Shown in pieces: positions 37,560 through 49,399 of a DNA stretch of 64,000 nt. Positions within the stretch are counted from its first letter, which is position 1, and the number at the start of each line of letters is the position of its first letter. Source of the stretch: Echinostoma caproni. Its lineage: Eukaryota > Platyhelminthes > Trematoda > Plagiorchiida > Echinostomatidae. Made by a program: the position numbers and the translations under genes. Where the stretch lies: the NCBI GenBank assembly GCA_900618425.1, contig UZAN01040004.1, positions 29,540 to 93,539 of the forward strand, given 5' to 3'. Under the pieces are notes generated by a model. The model did no database searches. It saw nothing but the letters and a program-made list of their open reading frames with translations, and was not told where the DNA came from.

Positions 37560-40500
37560 ATAGAAGTGAGAGAGAGAAGGATTACTGCCGAGATTCGCAC
37601 TTTTAACCTCCGGGCCGTTCTTGTGACGATATCACCCAGCGTAAAATCTAAACAAGTAATTTATCCAAAAACCAAAAATGGTAATGCTAACAATTCCTTA
37701 AGAGATTCATATCGCAAATGGAAGTATATCACTCACTTCATTTAATATCAGCGGATAAACATTTATGATAAGCGGCAACAATTCTGAAATCCGTATTGCT
37801 TTAACAGTCATCGCGAATTCGTGATGGCGAGTTTGGTGTTGTACACGTCTGCTGCGTTCAAATAGGCCTTCTTGCGCGTTCTTTCTCTCTCTCTCTCTCA
37901 GTTTCTTCTCACTACCATCCACTTCTATTTTACTTTGTGAATTAGGCATACTTTTCTTTTCTTTCGTCCATACTTCTGTGCACTCGAACGATTGCAACCA
38001 TACCGTATCATCTGAGTCAAGTTTGCTCAGCCGCTGACTGCTGCGGTCTTAATGTCTCTTCTGCATCACCGTTCTGAACTTATTGATTACCGACCACTTG
38101 GTCTGTGTTCTTAGTAATTCTTTGCAAATATTCAGGACGGCTCGAGTGCATGTGCACAATAGACTTGGGCTTGGGCTGTTCCCCATGGCGGGTAACGGTG
38201 TATTCCCTAGATCAGAAATGGCCGCTAGTAACATGCTGCAATCCGTACCAAATTGAGTGGCAATCTTCGCCTTTTTGAATGCATATTCTGTTTTGCCGTT
38301 AAGCTGAGTGTGAAGAGAGCTGGTAACATGGTGTTCAAAATACTATACCTCACCAAAATACTGAAACCCGGTACTACCTGCAAAAGGTTAAGCGCACGAT
38401 TGTTTTCGTTGGCTGACAAATTTTGCATTCAGTTTATTCCTTGTCTTTCTTGGCATGAAAGGCGGGTCGAAGGATGTCTAAACATGAATTTACTTATCCG
38501 TTGACAAATGATGTGGGTGTGCTTCAAATGAAACTAATTTAATCAGTCCACAGTAGAGGGACTAAATAAAATCTTTGAACTTACTGAAGCTTACATCTAC
38601 CACCAGCTTTTATCTCTACCGTGTGATTATTAAACTGCAGTTACAACTATTTTATGTACAGTTCTGTATGCAGGAAGAAAAAGTGATCAATATAAAACGG
38701 AAGATGAAATCCTATGCGTATGGGACGGTTTATCCGAAGTGGAATACACTCTAGGTGCAGAACTGTTTTTCTAATCGATTTCATTTTACGATTTTATACT
38801 TCGTTCGTAGTTGGGTGAAATCAGGGCAGAAACAAATTGCCGATCCAACCACCTCCCAACTGCTCCCGCTTCCTTCCTACACTTCTTATTTTCTGCCACT
38901 TTGCGCACAACGGATAGCATTAAAGATTTCGGAATGATGTGGCTTGAATCTCAGTTACGTCTGACTGCATTCTATGCCATTCATCTAACAGAACTGAGTT
39001 TAACTTCACCCACAATTATAGGCTGCTACGCTCACTAAGAAAATCTCTCCGCTTCAGAGGAAGTCATTTCATCTTCCGCCACGTAATTTCCTTTTTTCAT
39101 CCCTTCTCTCCATATTACCCTCTAGCTGTAAGTTTGCATTTCCCAAAATAACCCAGTAGTAACTCCCACGGTGCTGTGTGAATAGGTGGCATTCTGGCGC
39201 CAAGGTCATTTATCATCCACCCAGACCGCAGATATTGTTCCCTGTAACGCTTATTCGTTTTATATCTCAATTTTATTTCACCAAGGAATTGGACATTCTC
39301 TGTTCAAGTATTGTGATTCTCCTGCATTTTACTATCCTCTGGCAGGCTTTTACTAACTGCTGCACACTGCCTATAATTAGCACCAAATTGTGCTCTGAAC
39401 TATACCAGGATACAAACGTCCCGATAGCCCCTACCACAAATCATTGGTTATGTGTGGATCGAGGATTTATCCACCGCTCTGTCGTGTTGCTCAAGTTCAA
39501 AGAAAACCCCTCGACTTTTTCAGCCACCCATTACTTTCAACTTGTGATCTGCGGTACCTTGCCTAGAGATCATGTCTTTGTCTCATATCTACCACTCCTG
39601 TTTGGTGCGATTTGAAACCTGTCTCTGCGGTCAACATTTCTTCTTTATGGGCTTGAGGCATAGCATTCCAGCAAACCATATCTCTTAGTCTCTTCTAGGC
39701 GCCGCACGTCTGGGTTGTAATCATTCATTTTCCCAAGAATTGCACACTCAACCAAGTTTGGATGTTGCCCCCGACCTATTGTATTCCGTTATTCAAAGGC
39801 CAGATCATGATATTTTTAATGAGAATATATGGCTTTTCTGCAGATAATGAGATCAGTTAATTTTCTCCTTATTTTTCTAATTATTGAAAAATTTGCTGAT
39901 CAGGGAGATAGCATTTTACGCCAACCTCGTTTGCAGGATCGGGCTTCACCCATTTGGTTAGTATGTTTTAGGTTAATTTGTTAGCCTATTTTCATTTATG
40001 TCTGGCACGTGTACCTTTGGATCTGAAAGGAATATTCGGTGAGTAAGAGACTTTCTTGGAAAATATTCGAACAGTTCATTTTAATACAGCAAATATAGGT
40101 CGTTGCTCTTTCCTCATAAGACTAATAACAATTACAGGTTCGAAAAATAAATTATTATATTGCAATACATTTCACACAAATCGGAGTTCAAACTGGGTAC
40201 CGAACAAATCACGGTCCAATGCCTCCCCAAAAAGGGAATTGGTACCGGATTTCTTCTGGATGAAAAATGAAACCGGTGAATTTTCTGGGATAATTCCAAA
40301 CGGGTGCCTTCGGGCTGCTAACGTAGCGTAGCTTTAAAATGTCTAAAAACCGAAACTCATTTGAGGCCGATGTCCAGATCACACACTCATTGGACGAGGT
40401 CAAGCGTCCAAGGTGCCCAATACAGCTTACTGTTTAATCAGGTTGGTGACTACTGTCGCAGCTAGAAACGCGTGGGTGTGGTTCGTACGCCTGGTTCGAA

Positions 40501-41626
40501 ATCAAGGTCCTTAGTCAACTTCCTTCGCTGAACTGCCAGTGACTCACCAACTCAGTTATGTCTTTTAGCTTTTCTTCCTCTCACATTGATGAGGGGAACA
40601 CCTCCACCACGTGAAGAAAGAGAGTAGGAGTCCTTCAGAATCTATTTGAAAAGCTTGGCTCTATGGGCGCATTTCTCAAAATGCAAGGGATGGGCGACCA
40701 GTCACGACCCAAAACACTCGTCTTCGATCACATTGAGGATTTCCAGAAACCGGATGTATTTGATGTTGCAATAAAGACTTCGCCCAATTTGTGCATTCCG
40801 TGGGAAATACAGAAACGTATTTGCATCCTGGTGCCGGAGAGGGTTATGAAAGATTGAGCATCTTCACAAATCGATTTTGTGAAAATAAGGGTGACAGTTA
40901 TGTCAATAAATTCAGCTACCTTATACGTGTGGGCAGAACATTAGGTTTCCTCATATATGCTTTTCTCCTAGAGTGGATTATTTTATTGCTGATGTCAGGT
41001 AATGCGCTCAAATTTTCCCTTTTTCTTTACGCTCCCAACCTAAGCAGGATTCCTCTTTTAAGTTTCCACTACTGCTAACATCCCAATATAGTTATTATTC
41101 CAATACAATACATGCGCTTTTCACCTTGAGGTACTTAAGGACTTGTCGTACGAATGAAGGATTTTGTGCTTGGAACTTATGCTGCACTGTTTGGAGTGCT
41201 AATCAGTACTCTAAATTGCAAACATCGCCAAGGTTGAAAACATAATTTTCGGTTCACGAACCGCACTCTGTCATCTGACTCTCTCAGTTAGGTGACCGTA
41301 CCCATATTGATTGATCATGCTCGCCCTCTGTTCTGGAAGCTCCAGAATCTTTCTCTTTTGCTCCAATTAACAAGAGTTTTGAAGTTATTTCTTCTACATC
41401 CTCGGAAGTTAAGGTTTAAAGCTATTGAGAATGATTGAGAAATTCAATTAGATGAGCTGCCTGTTTCCGATCAAAGATAGAGGAAGGGAGTGTTGTGTAG
41501 CAAAATCGGTAGACGGAGCATTCATTCACCTGTACTTCTTTTGCTAAGAATCCAAGTTCTCTTCACTTTCTCTCAACATGGTATGGATCGTTTGTCTTAT
41601 GCTTCAGTTGTGATGCATGCATTCCA
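37560..41626. other. Intergenic sequence with possible retroelement relics
   Basis: The plus strand is pyrimidine-rich from about 38.8 to 39.65 kb, with an ORF of 145 codons at 39178-39615. Its predicted residues match nothing I recognise and base composition may explain it. A tRNA-like B-box (GGTTCGAAATC) lies near 40490. Another ORF at 40663-40857 (plus) is unassigned. Confidence 0.35.
40440..40640 (+). repeat. Possible tRNA-derived SINE
   Basis: A B-box-like GGTTCGAAATCAAGG follows a possible A-box region about 40 nt upstream. The following 130 nt do not clearly match the other families. Confidence 0.3.
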
Positions 41627-42218
41627 NNNNNNNNNNNNNNNNNNNNNNNNNNNNNNNNNNNNNNNNNNNNNNNNNNNNNNNNNNNNNNNNNNNNNNNNNN
41701 NNNNNNNNNNNNNNNNNNNNNNNNNNNNNNNNNNNNNNNNNNNNNNNNNNNNNNNNNNNNNNNNNNNNNNNNNNNNNNNNNNNNNNNNNNNNNNNNNNNN
41801 NNNNNNNNNNNNNNNNNNNNNNNNNNNNNNNNNNNNNNNNNNNNNNNNNNNNNNNNNNNNNNNNNNNNNNNNNNNNNNNNNNNNNNNNNNNNNNNNNNNN
41901 NNNNNNNNNNNNNNNNNNNNNNNNNNNNNNNNNNNNNNNNNNNNNNNNNNNNNNNNNNNNNNNNNNNNNNNNNNNNNNNNNNNNNNNNNNNNNNNNNNNN
42001 NNNNNNNNNNNNNNNNNNNNNNNNNNNNNNNNNNNNNNNNNNNNNNNNNNNNNNNNNNNNNNNNNNNNNNNNNNNNNNNNNNNNNNNNNNNNNNNNNNNN
42101 NNNNNNNNNNNNNNNNNNNNNNNNNNNNNNNNNNNNNNNNNNNNNNNNNNNNNNNNNNNNNNNNNNNNNNNNNNNNNNNNNNNNNNNNNNNNNNNNNNNN
42201 NNNNNNNNNNNNNNNNNN
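41627..42218. other. Assembly gap (592 N)
   Basis: A long N-run. Any exon of the gene starting at 42526 that lay just downstream would be hidden here. The translations that cross it are meaningless. Confidence 0.99.
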
Positions 42219-42463
42219 ATATATATCTGTGATAAACACAATGTATTGCAAAGAGATAAGCCCCAAAGTCAGAAAACTACTGTACATTGGAAATGAGGAA
42301 TCTTCATCCAAATTAGAACTTCTTGAACAGAAAATGTTTTGAAGCTAAATGAAAAACAGATTAAGGACAGTTTTTCCACAGTTCTGCGGGTCTTTGAATA
42401 AAAACATGATTTGTACACTGCCATTTCACCAGCTTTGAAAGTCACGTGGTAAAGGCGACTTAC

Positions 42464-42526
42464 CTCATGAGCTTGAGTCATTCTGGTGAACAAAAATAGA
42501 AGGACAACGAAATTAACAAACTCCAT
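42464..42526 (-). CDS. Candidate signal-peptide first exon, gene unknown
   Basis: An ATG (42526-42524) opens 21 codons that end exactly at a strong donor, GAG|GTAAGT (42463-42458), in phase 0. The peptide MEFVNFVVLLFLFTRMTQAHE is a standard signal sequence: hydrophobic core FVVLLFLF and small residues before a likely cleavage after TQA. Later exons should lie at lower coordinates, but the 592-N gap starts 246 nt downstream. It shares strand and end phase with the dystroglycan-like exon 1 at 35648, so it could be an alternative first exon or start another secreted or membrane protein. Confidence 0.4.
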
Positions 42527-44624
42527 AAAGCAAACTTTCTGATAGTAACAACAGAAAGGGGGCGAAGAGACAATCGCACGGTGATAGAAGTGATTGAAGA
42601 TGGGATGCTAGCGAAATATCAGGAACAAGGCTATGGGCGTCTTGTCCAAAAGTCTAACACGCTCTTTAGGCACAGAGAAGGAATCATGTCCCAAATATGA
42701 CTACAATACTCCATAGTTGGGCCTTGTACAGCGTTCAAAAGATTTGGAAACCTGCATTGTGTGGGAAGCGTAGAGGATGTTGTTGGTCAACACGATACGA
42801 GTTCAAGAATGTGAGACAAATTTGCAAACAAGAGAAATTAAAGGCCAAATACAACAGTAGGAGATGTGGAACGAACTGATTAGGAGATAAAATGCTAAAT
42901 CTCGGTAGAGAAACCACGCTTCCGAGATTCTTGTATGTATGTTTGATTCACTGAAAAAAGGCTTAACTCTAAATTTTCCAAATAGCGCAAACACACGTGT
43001 CTGAATTCAACAAAGAACGCACTGACAATCACTCGTGACTGCTGGTGATAGAAAGCATCCGTAAAGTGGTATGAGAAAGATGCCACCATATAATGGATAG
43101 AAATAATGAATAATTTGTGGGTAATGGGTCTCTGGTGACTAAAATAAAGTTAGTGAGAGATAAAACGCAATCTTGCAGGTATTCACTGAGAGAGTTCCTT
43201 AAACTAATCCCTCAAGCACGGACTGAGATTACACGTTCATCAAAATTCTTTCATCCAAGTTAGGAACCACTGTGACATTAGTAACTTGGAGCGTTTTGCC
43301 ATGGACTCGTCATCGCCAAACTAGGTCAAACTCCTGGGAGATGTCAGAAAAGATTGTGTGTAACCCGTCTTGATGATCAGTAATAGAAAAAACGTTAAAA
43401 TAGTACAATAACAGGCCACCTTAATTTAGTGATTATTCTGACTTACTCGCCAACCCCTCTCATTTCAGATAAGAGGAATCTGCATTAATTTCACTCGAAT
43501 CCGTTAATGTGAAGACCTTTGTTCATCCATCTTTTCCACCTTATTATCCTCATCTGATCTGCAATTTTCTTCCTAGTTGGCTGAAGCCTGATTTGGTTGG
43601 CTAAGGCATTTCTCCAGAAGAAGAAGCCACATTTCCCCTATATCCTTCTCTGTTCTGTCGAGCCACGATTGTGACGGATGATAGATGCCTTATTTAAGTT
43701 TGAAAACAGCATTTTCATAGCACTTGAAAATGAAGAGCCACATAAACACAAATAAATTTCAGTTATTTAACCGTTTCAATCACCGATTAACTTCACTTCT
43801 TACAGTCATGTACTGAAGCTCTGCAATGTTTTAGCTAGTCTAGATAAAGTAGTAGTGATTGTCATATGATCAAACCATATCATCTGTTTCTCTCACTTAA
43901 CAGTTATTCCCGATATCTACAAACCTATGCAAGTTGATTGACTTCTTTGAAAAGTACACAATTTTGCTTGTTTGTTTTGCAGATTTGCATATCCACTTCT
44001 TCACAGTTCAAAGCCAATTAAAAACTTGTAAGAGCCTAATTGTGAATGTAAATGCAAACAAATTCTATAATGTTTTCTTTGGGCACTCCCGAATAGGGAT
44101 TTAATTTTAAGTTGGAGACGTTCTGCGTGTCGAATTTTAGGCAGATGCAAAGTTTTGTTAAAGTGATGTCATCCCAATATTAAACACCAATAGGATGCTG
44201 CACTATTCTTTACCCAGTTTGCAATGAAAATGATTGTAAGATAATTGTGAATACGAATCCAGTCGGATATCTCAGGACAATATTAATAGAAAAAATTCCA
44301 ACGCCCAGTAAAGGAAAAACAATCTAATCAAATCGATGTTTATCGTCACGAGGAAGTAAACAAAACCTGTGGTTCTATTGTGCAGCATTCTGACAACTGT
44401 CGGTGGCGAGATTCTTTATTTGGTCAATTAAGAACTGGAGTGAACGTAGAGTGAATCTAATAGCTAATTATTGTTCTTCCACCAAAACGTCCCAATGGTT
44501 AGAAAGGAAGTCTTATCATTGTGTGTTCTTTTGATTGAGTATTTACTTATACAATTTTCAGGAAGGAGAAAGCGGCCAATCAACGGAATGCAACGGAATA
44601 CAAAACAGAATTTAGAAATTCGGG

Positions 44625-44698
44625 TGAGAGTCAGGGGGGTTGGAACTCACGAACTCCAGATCGGTATTTTGGCAACCCTTACCTCTCGACCAACATCA
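44625..44698 (-). repeat. tRNA-like segment (SINE head or tRNA pseudogene)
   Basis: On the minus strand it has the A-box-like TTGGTCGAGAGGTAAGG and a B-box-like GTGAGTTCCAACCCC, at tRNA spacing. The A-box resembles Leu/Ser tRNAs. No complete cloverleaf was confirmed by eye. Confidence 0.35.
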
Positions 44699-45539
44699 AT
44701 CACTCATTAGCAAACAAATAATATTGAAGAACACGGTTAAATAGACGAAAAACTAAAAATCAATATAAACAAACCACCAAAAACGGAACATCAGAAATGA
44801 GTTAGCCTTTTGATATTGAAATACTACGCTTCATTTTCAATTTCAGTGAATATTTCTTAAATCAGTAATTGTAAAAGGCTTAAGTTGGGCAATTCTGTAA
44901 AATGCTTTTCCTTACAGTAATTATGTCAAACAGCGTAGTATATTGAAAACAGAACTTGCGTAATTGAGGAGACCAGAGAGAAGGGCGAGAAGATTGCACG
45001 ATTTTATTTGACAGAAACAATAACTGAAATGGTTCATTCAAGCTTAAACTGGTTATTTCACATACCACATCCAGTTGGCTGTTGTATGCAAGAATTGGTT
45101 GCACATGCGTGTATAGAAAACAACGATCTATACTCGGTTTTCATTTCCATAAAATAAATCCTTCCGTCTAGTTCAAACGAAGCCTAGAAAACTGTCCAAT
45201 ACTTATCGCTGGCGTTTCATGATCACTAATTAGTCACGCTATGGATACGGGAAAGAAGTGGGGTTTCTATAACAGAGCTCATGTTTCGATGGGGAGAGAA
45301 AAACATCTAACCCCGCTCGCATGATTTTGAGGAGATAGCGGAAACTGTATAGTCCTCGGCTATAATCTCAATTCTTGGTTTTGTTGGTTATAATTGTGTA
45401 GGTTAGACTAGTAATGCAAACCGTCAAGCAGGTTATTGATTCACAATTTTTGATAAACTGGCTGCAGAAAATAAAGTAATCATTTATTAGCAGTCCTAAA
45501 CAAATAGATAAAATATGAAATCAATCCAAGAATTCAAAA

Positions 45540-45720
45540 TAGTTAGTCGCTTAAGGTCCTCACCTTCGACCGATCAGCACTACAGTAAGAGTTTTGGCTT
45601 ATTGTCTGGAGTTGAACCTTCGGTTCGAGCCCAACTCGGAATACGAGAATAATTCGCGCTGAAGATTAGTCCCAACATGAACCAGAAAGCTATCTAGTGC
45701 ATTTTACCCGGGTGATATGA
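45540..45720 (+). repeat. Possible tRNA-derived SINE
   Basis: The B-box-like GGTTCGAGCCC near 45619 follows an A-box-like tract about 60 nt upstream. A unique-looking body of about 90 nt follows. Confidence 0.4.
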
Positions 45721-45962
45721 AAATCCCAAATAAAGCAGTACTACTTCATTGAAATTATTGAAAAGGCATGTGTCAGTTTTCCACCACCATAGGTCTTCAC
45801 ATGCATAATTGATGGGAAGACCTGGAGCACATCATTCTATGAATTTATTATAAAATAATTACATGAAGACCCAAAAGCACTTTATTGGTAAAACATTATA
45901 TTTAGATGACAAATTCATAATATGAATAAATCAGAATGAAACTAGTTGATATGACAAGTGGA

Positions 45963-46098
45963 TTAAATTTTGATTGGGACTGATACTCCATAAATGCATC
46001 GAATTATCTCATTGTTAGAACTAGTGAGGGGAAAATTAGGGTTCTGGTCCAGATACGATGCTGCCTCGGTAAAAGTGAATCGTAGACGGCGCCAGTGC
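45963..46098 (-). CDS. Candidate terminal exon, unrecognised
   Basis: The segment follows a very good acceptor (GGTTCTTTCTCTACATCAG) and encodes about 45 residues beginning HWRRLRFTFTEAASYL and ending at a TAA (45965-45963). The downstream ORF offers no clear donor. A second frame is also open for about 30 codons, so the frame is uncertain. No family recognised. It is on the same strand as the other exon-like segments and could be the end of a gene lying to the right. Confidence 0.25.
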
Positions 46099-47077
46099 CT
46101 GATGTAGAGAAAGAACCATACTATCAAGTGAATTAATAAACCATTCGAGTGACTGGTATTAGTAGGAATTTTCACTTACCATATATGAGCTCCGTTTGGA
46201 GTTGGCTTCGTCAAACAAATTTCATGTTTCAGACTGTTCCAATGTGCACATCACGAGGCAGATTTANGATTTACTTGCTTCATTTTGCTGTCTTCTGTTT
46301 TGCTACTGAAGATCTTAGGGTTCTTCTATCCTACATACTGTTGTCTGAAATAAATGAATCACATACTCAATAACCTGCAAGAAATAAAATGTACAAATAG
46401 TTTCTAATTTTAGCAATATATTTTACACAGTACCTATCTAAATCAACCTAACGACTCTACTGAGCATGCGCCTATGGGCAGGCCGATGAATTCCTCCACA
46501 CAGCTCTGATATCAAACCGAAACAACAAATATTTCACATCGAGACTTGTCAGTTATGCTTTGCTGGTAATCTCCAACGAGACCAGCGTTCTGGATGAATT
46601 TTAAGCACTGTATGAGGTGTGTGTATGTGAAGCTGAAATAATGTACGGACCCTAGTACTCACAACATCGAATCTGTATTCTGCAATAGGCCCATAAAGAT
46701 GCGCTGAATCACGTCATATACTAAAGAATTAAACAGTTTCATCACCTAATCCGTGGTCAAGGGAATAGAACTCTTTCGATGTTTTAGGTATGTTTTATGT
46801 TTCACGCTCTATCAATGATTCCAATAAATTAAAACCATTTGTTCAGCATTTTCTGAACAACACTATTCACAATTAATTTGTGCTCCAAATTGGAAGTTCA
46901 ATAATGAAAACAAAATTATCACAAATTTGTTTGCTGTTTCCATAATTACTTTTCGTTTTTATCTTCACTGTATAAGAAACAATTTTTTGGTGTTCAAGGT
47001 CATTGTTTGATAATATTTAGTTTCACTAAGTCAAATCTGGAAGTATTATTTTATCCCCGGGTAATATTTTTTCGTTG

Positions 47078-47225
47078 GTCCACTTCATTTGACCAATCAG
47101 CTAGTAGGTCCGGAAAGTTCGAGGTTCAAATCCCAGTAGGGACGAGAAAATGTTACTCTCCGTTGAGGAGTTCAAACAGGAAGGACTCAGCCGCCCAATG
47201 CTCTTTGATAGTCTTCACATAAGAC
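47078..47225 (+). repeat. tRNA-derived SINE, family B (second copy)
   Basis: The head contains TTCGAGGTTCAAATCCC (B-box). The body GAGGAGTTCAAACAGG and tail CAATGCTCTTTGATAGTC line up with the copy at 28690-28835. The divergence is high, so the family is old. Confidence 0.6.
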
Positions 47226-47511
47226 AATACATCAGTTTACACATAAAGATGAAAACACTCACCGGAATGTTATCACTTCAAACTGTGACGAAATAAGAGG
47301 ACGAGTGTTCAACCCGGAGACCAAACAAACTACTTCAGACAACCAGGAATTCGTGGAATTCGGTAGAGGAAACACAAGATTTCCGATTGGGGTGAAAGAT
47401 GGGCAGAACAACATTGGTTTGGTATCCAATTTGCGCTTCGATAAACTCACGCTGGTCATGCGTAGCGTACAAATTAGAGATACGACTGTGACGCACTCAC
47501 TCGTTCGCGCC

Positions 47512-47583
47512 CACACACACACACGCATAGGCGGAAAGTTCCGGGAAAAGAGGGGAACTGGACACACACACGCACACACACAG
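47512..47583. repeat. (CA)n low-complexity stretches
   Basis: Two short CA runs (about 47512-47526 and 47561-47582). The ORFs that overlap them on both strands are low-complexity artefacts. Confidence 0.8.
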
Positions 47584-49012
47584 AACACTCCAGGGCGAAG
47601 AAAGAGACTTCTTCGAAGGCAATATGTGAGCTAATGATCCTTGGTTCACGCTTCAACTAACCTTTAACACGAGGTTCCACTTGCACATGTCATGTCTTTC
47701 AGAGAATAAATAAACAGAATTCAAACGTCATGAAACCTGTACTACATGCTGAAATAAGAAAATAGTGAAGAAATTGAAGTTTAGAGAATCTCATAAAAAA
47801 TTATCCTAGATAGCTATCGGGGATGAGCTCACCAAAGTCTAAGTGAAATATTAACAGTTTTGGGTTTTTATCCAACTTTCATGCCGTGGAGATTTAAGAC
47901 TGAGTAAACAGCTAAAATTCGAAGCTGGAAGTGAAAATTTTCATTTATAAAATTCACACTAGTTCAAAATTAGGCCGGTTGAAAATATTCAACAAAATTA
48001 CAGTTCGTGCATCAGTATTTTACTCATACTAACAAACAATCACGAAACTTGAGTCCTGATGCGTTGCCATGGTGTTACTCAAAACTTAAGAAGTGAAGGT
48101 CAACGAACTCAGTACACAATCGTTCGGATGCTGTTTGAGTTGATTAGTTTAAACGTTGCGTGGTTTGTCTGGCGGACTAGTTGGGAGAAAGAATACTATT
48201 TTGAAAGTGCAAAAAAGTCCCCTGAATAGACTCAGGGTTTGCTTTTAGCATAGCGAACTTTTATTGACAGAAAAACACAAACTAAACACAGGGCGTATTT
48301 GGGTCTGATGCGGTATCAGTTTTGTTTACCATCCAAATGCACCCGACTATTTGATTTTTGACTCAGTTTCTGTCAGATTTGTGAGATCAAACTTAATGAA
48401 ACGAATTGCCTTACTGTCGACTTTTGTTTCTCGCAACAGTTCGAGAAACTCAAAATATCATGGGATTAAACTTATGTGAGAAACCATTGCTAACTAGAGC
48501 AGCATAAAGTGGAAAACTTGGGACAGACGGGCAGAGCACCTTTTCCTGTCTAGGATAGATCAATGGAGGAATATAATTTATATTAATTACCTCAACGAAA
48601 CAACTCAGCCATTACTCAAGCTGCTTGGGGGAACTTCCAATTTATAAATGTTTATTTGTGCTTATCGTCACCGTGAATGTAACTGATCGTTTCCAAAAGC
48701 ACTGTAAATTGTGTTCATTCAAAGGCAATCACCAACCAAAATTCTAACTTGAATGGCTTAATCAGGACGATTCGTAATGAAAGTTCAGTTAAATTTGAAC
48801 GCGAACAAAAATCTGGCATAAATCCAGGATAACCTATTGGTTTTCTTTTCTGGTTCTGCTTATCTGATTGGTGAAATTTCTATGGTGATACAGCTTTTCG
48901 GAGGCGTATGTGATTTGCAGTTCATCACTAACCATTAGAGAGAAATAACAACAACGGCAGGGCAACCTGATAGTTTTGTCAGTACAACTACCCGGGGAAC
49001 TAAACAAATATT

Positions 49013-49373
49013 TTAATTAGCAAAACTTCGATGAGTTTTATAACCTTTAGTCATTCTATTTTCTTTCCAGCTACCATAAAAGATAAATTCATTTATTTGA
49101 TGCTGTCGGAAAGTAATAAAATTTGCTGCAGGAAATGTAGTAAAACCCGTTCTCGGATTCAAGCCGGTTTTCACCGGTGTCCAAGAGAGGTTCGCCACTG
49201 AGACCTTGTCGATTGGCAGAAGCAGTGCGGGGCGTTGGTTGACAGCATACACGTAAGTTCGTGACTTGTGCCAGTGGGCGGGGGAGAATGGATCTGCGAT
49301 ATTTTTTTCCTCACTTGGTTCACAGAGGACACATCTGAGCAGTGCCTCATTTCCCTGATCGAATTTAGCAATT
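49013..49373 (-). CDS. Candidate exon with cadherin/Ig-like resemblance
   Basis: The ORF follows a good acceptor (GGTGAATTGTTTCAG) and stays open for about 119 codons to a TAA at 49015-49013. It encodes IAKFDQGNEALLRCVLCEP, then NQRPALLLPIDKV (a GxPxxLPI-type strand opening as in dystroglycan Ig-like domains) and FPAANFITFRQHQINEFIF, which could be the paired W/F-centred strands. The similarity is weak. A possible donor is TATG|GTAGCT. It is too good as an exon candidate to ignore, but the family assignment is speculative. Confidence 0.3.
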
Positions 49374-49399
49374 CTGAAACAATTCACCACCACCTCCCA

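Larger units (their letters stand above)
42600..45960. other. Intergenic sequence
   Basis: AT-rich. Contains tRNA-like segments at 44625-44698 and 45540-45720 and no ORF with splice context or motifs. Confidence 0.4.

Noticed and set aside
39178..39615. 145-codon plus-strand ORF as a gene
   Set aside because: It is pyrimidine-rich, has no recognisable domain or splice signals, and may be a retroelement relic.
40209..40403. Cadherin-like IPENSPV reading on the minus strand near 40.3 kb
   Set aside because: It is a short match in one of several open frames, with no repeat structure around it.
41490..42342. Four ORFs over 200 codons long
   Set aside because: They consist almost wholly of the N-run.
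47259..47656. 109-codon ORFs on both strands
   Set aside because: They overlap CA repeats and a SINE and have no splice context or motif.
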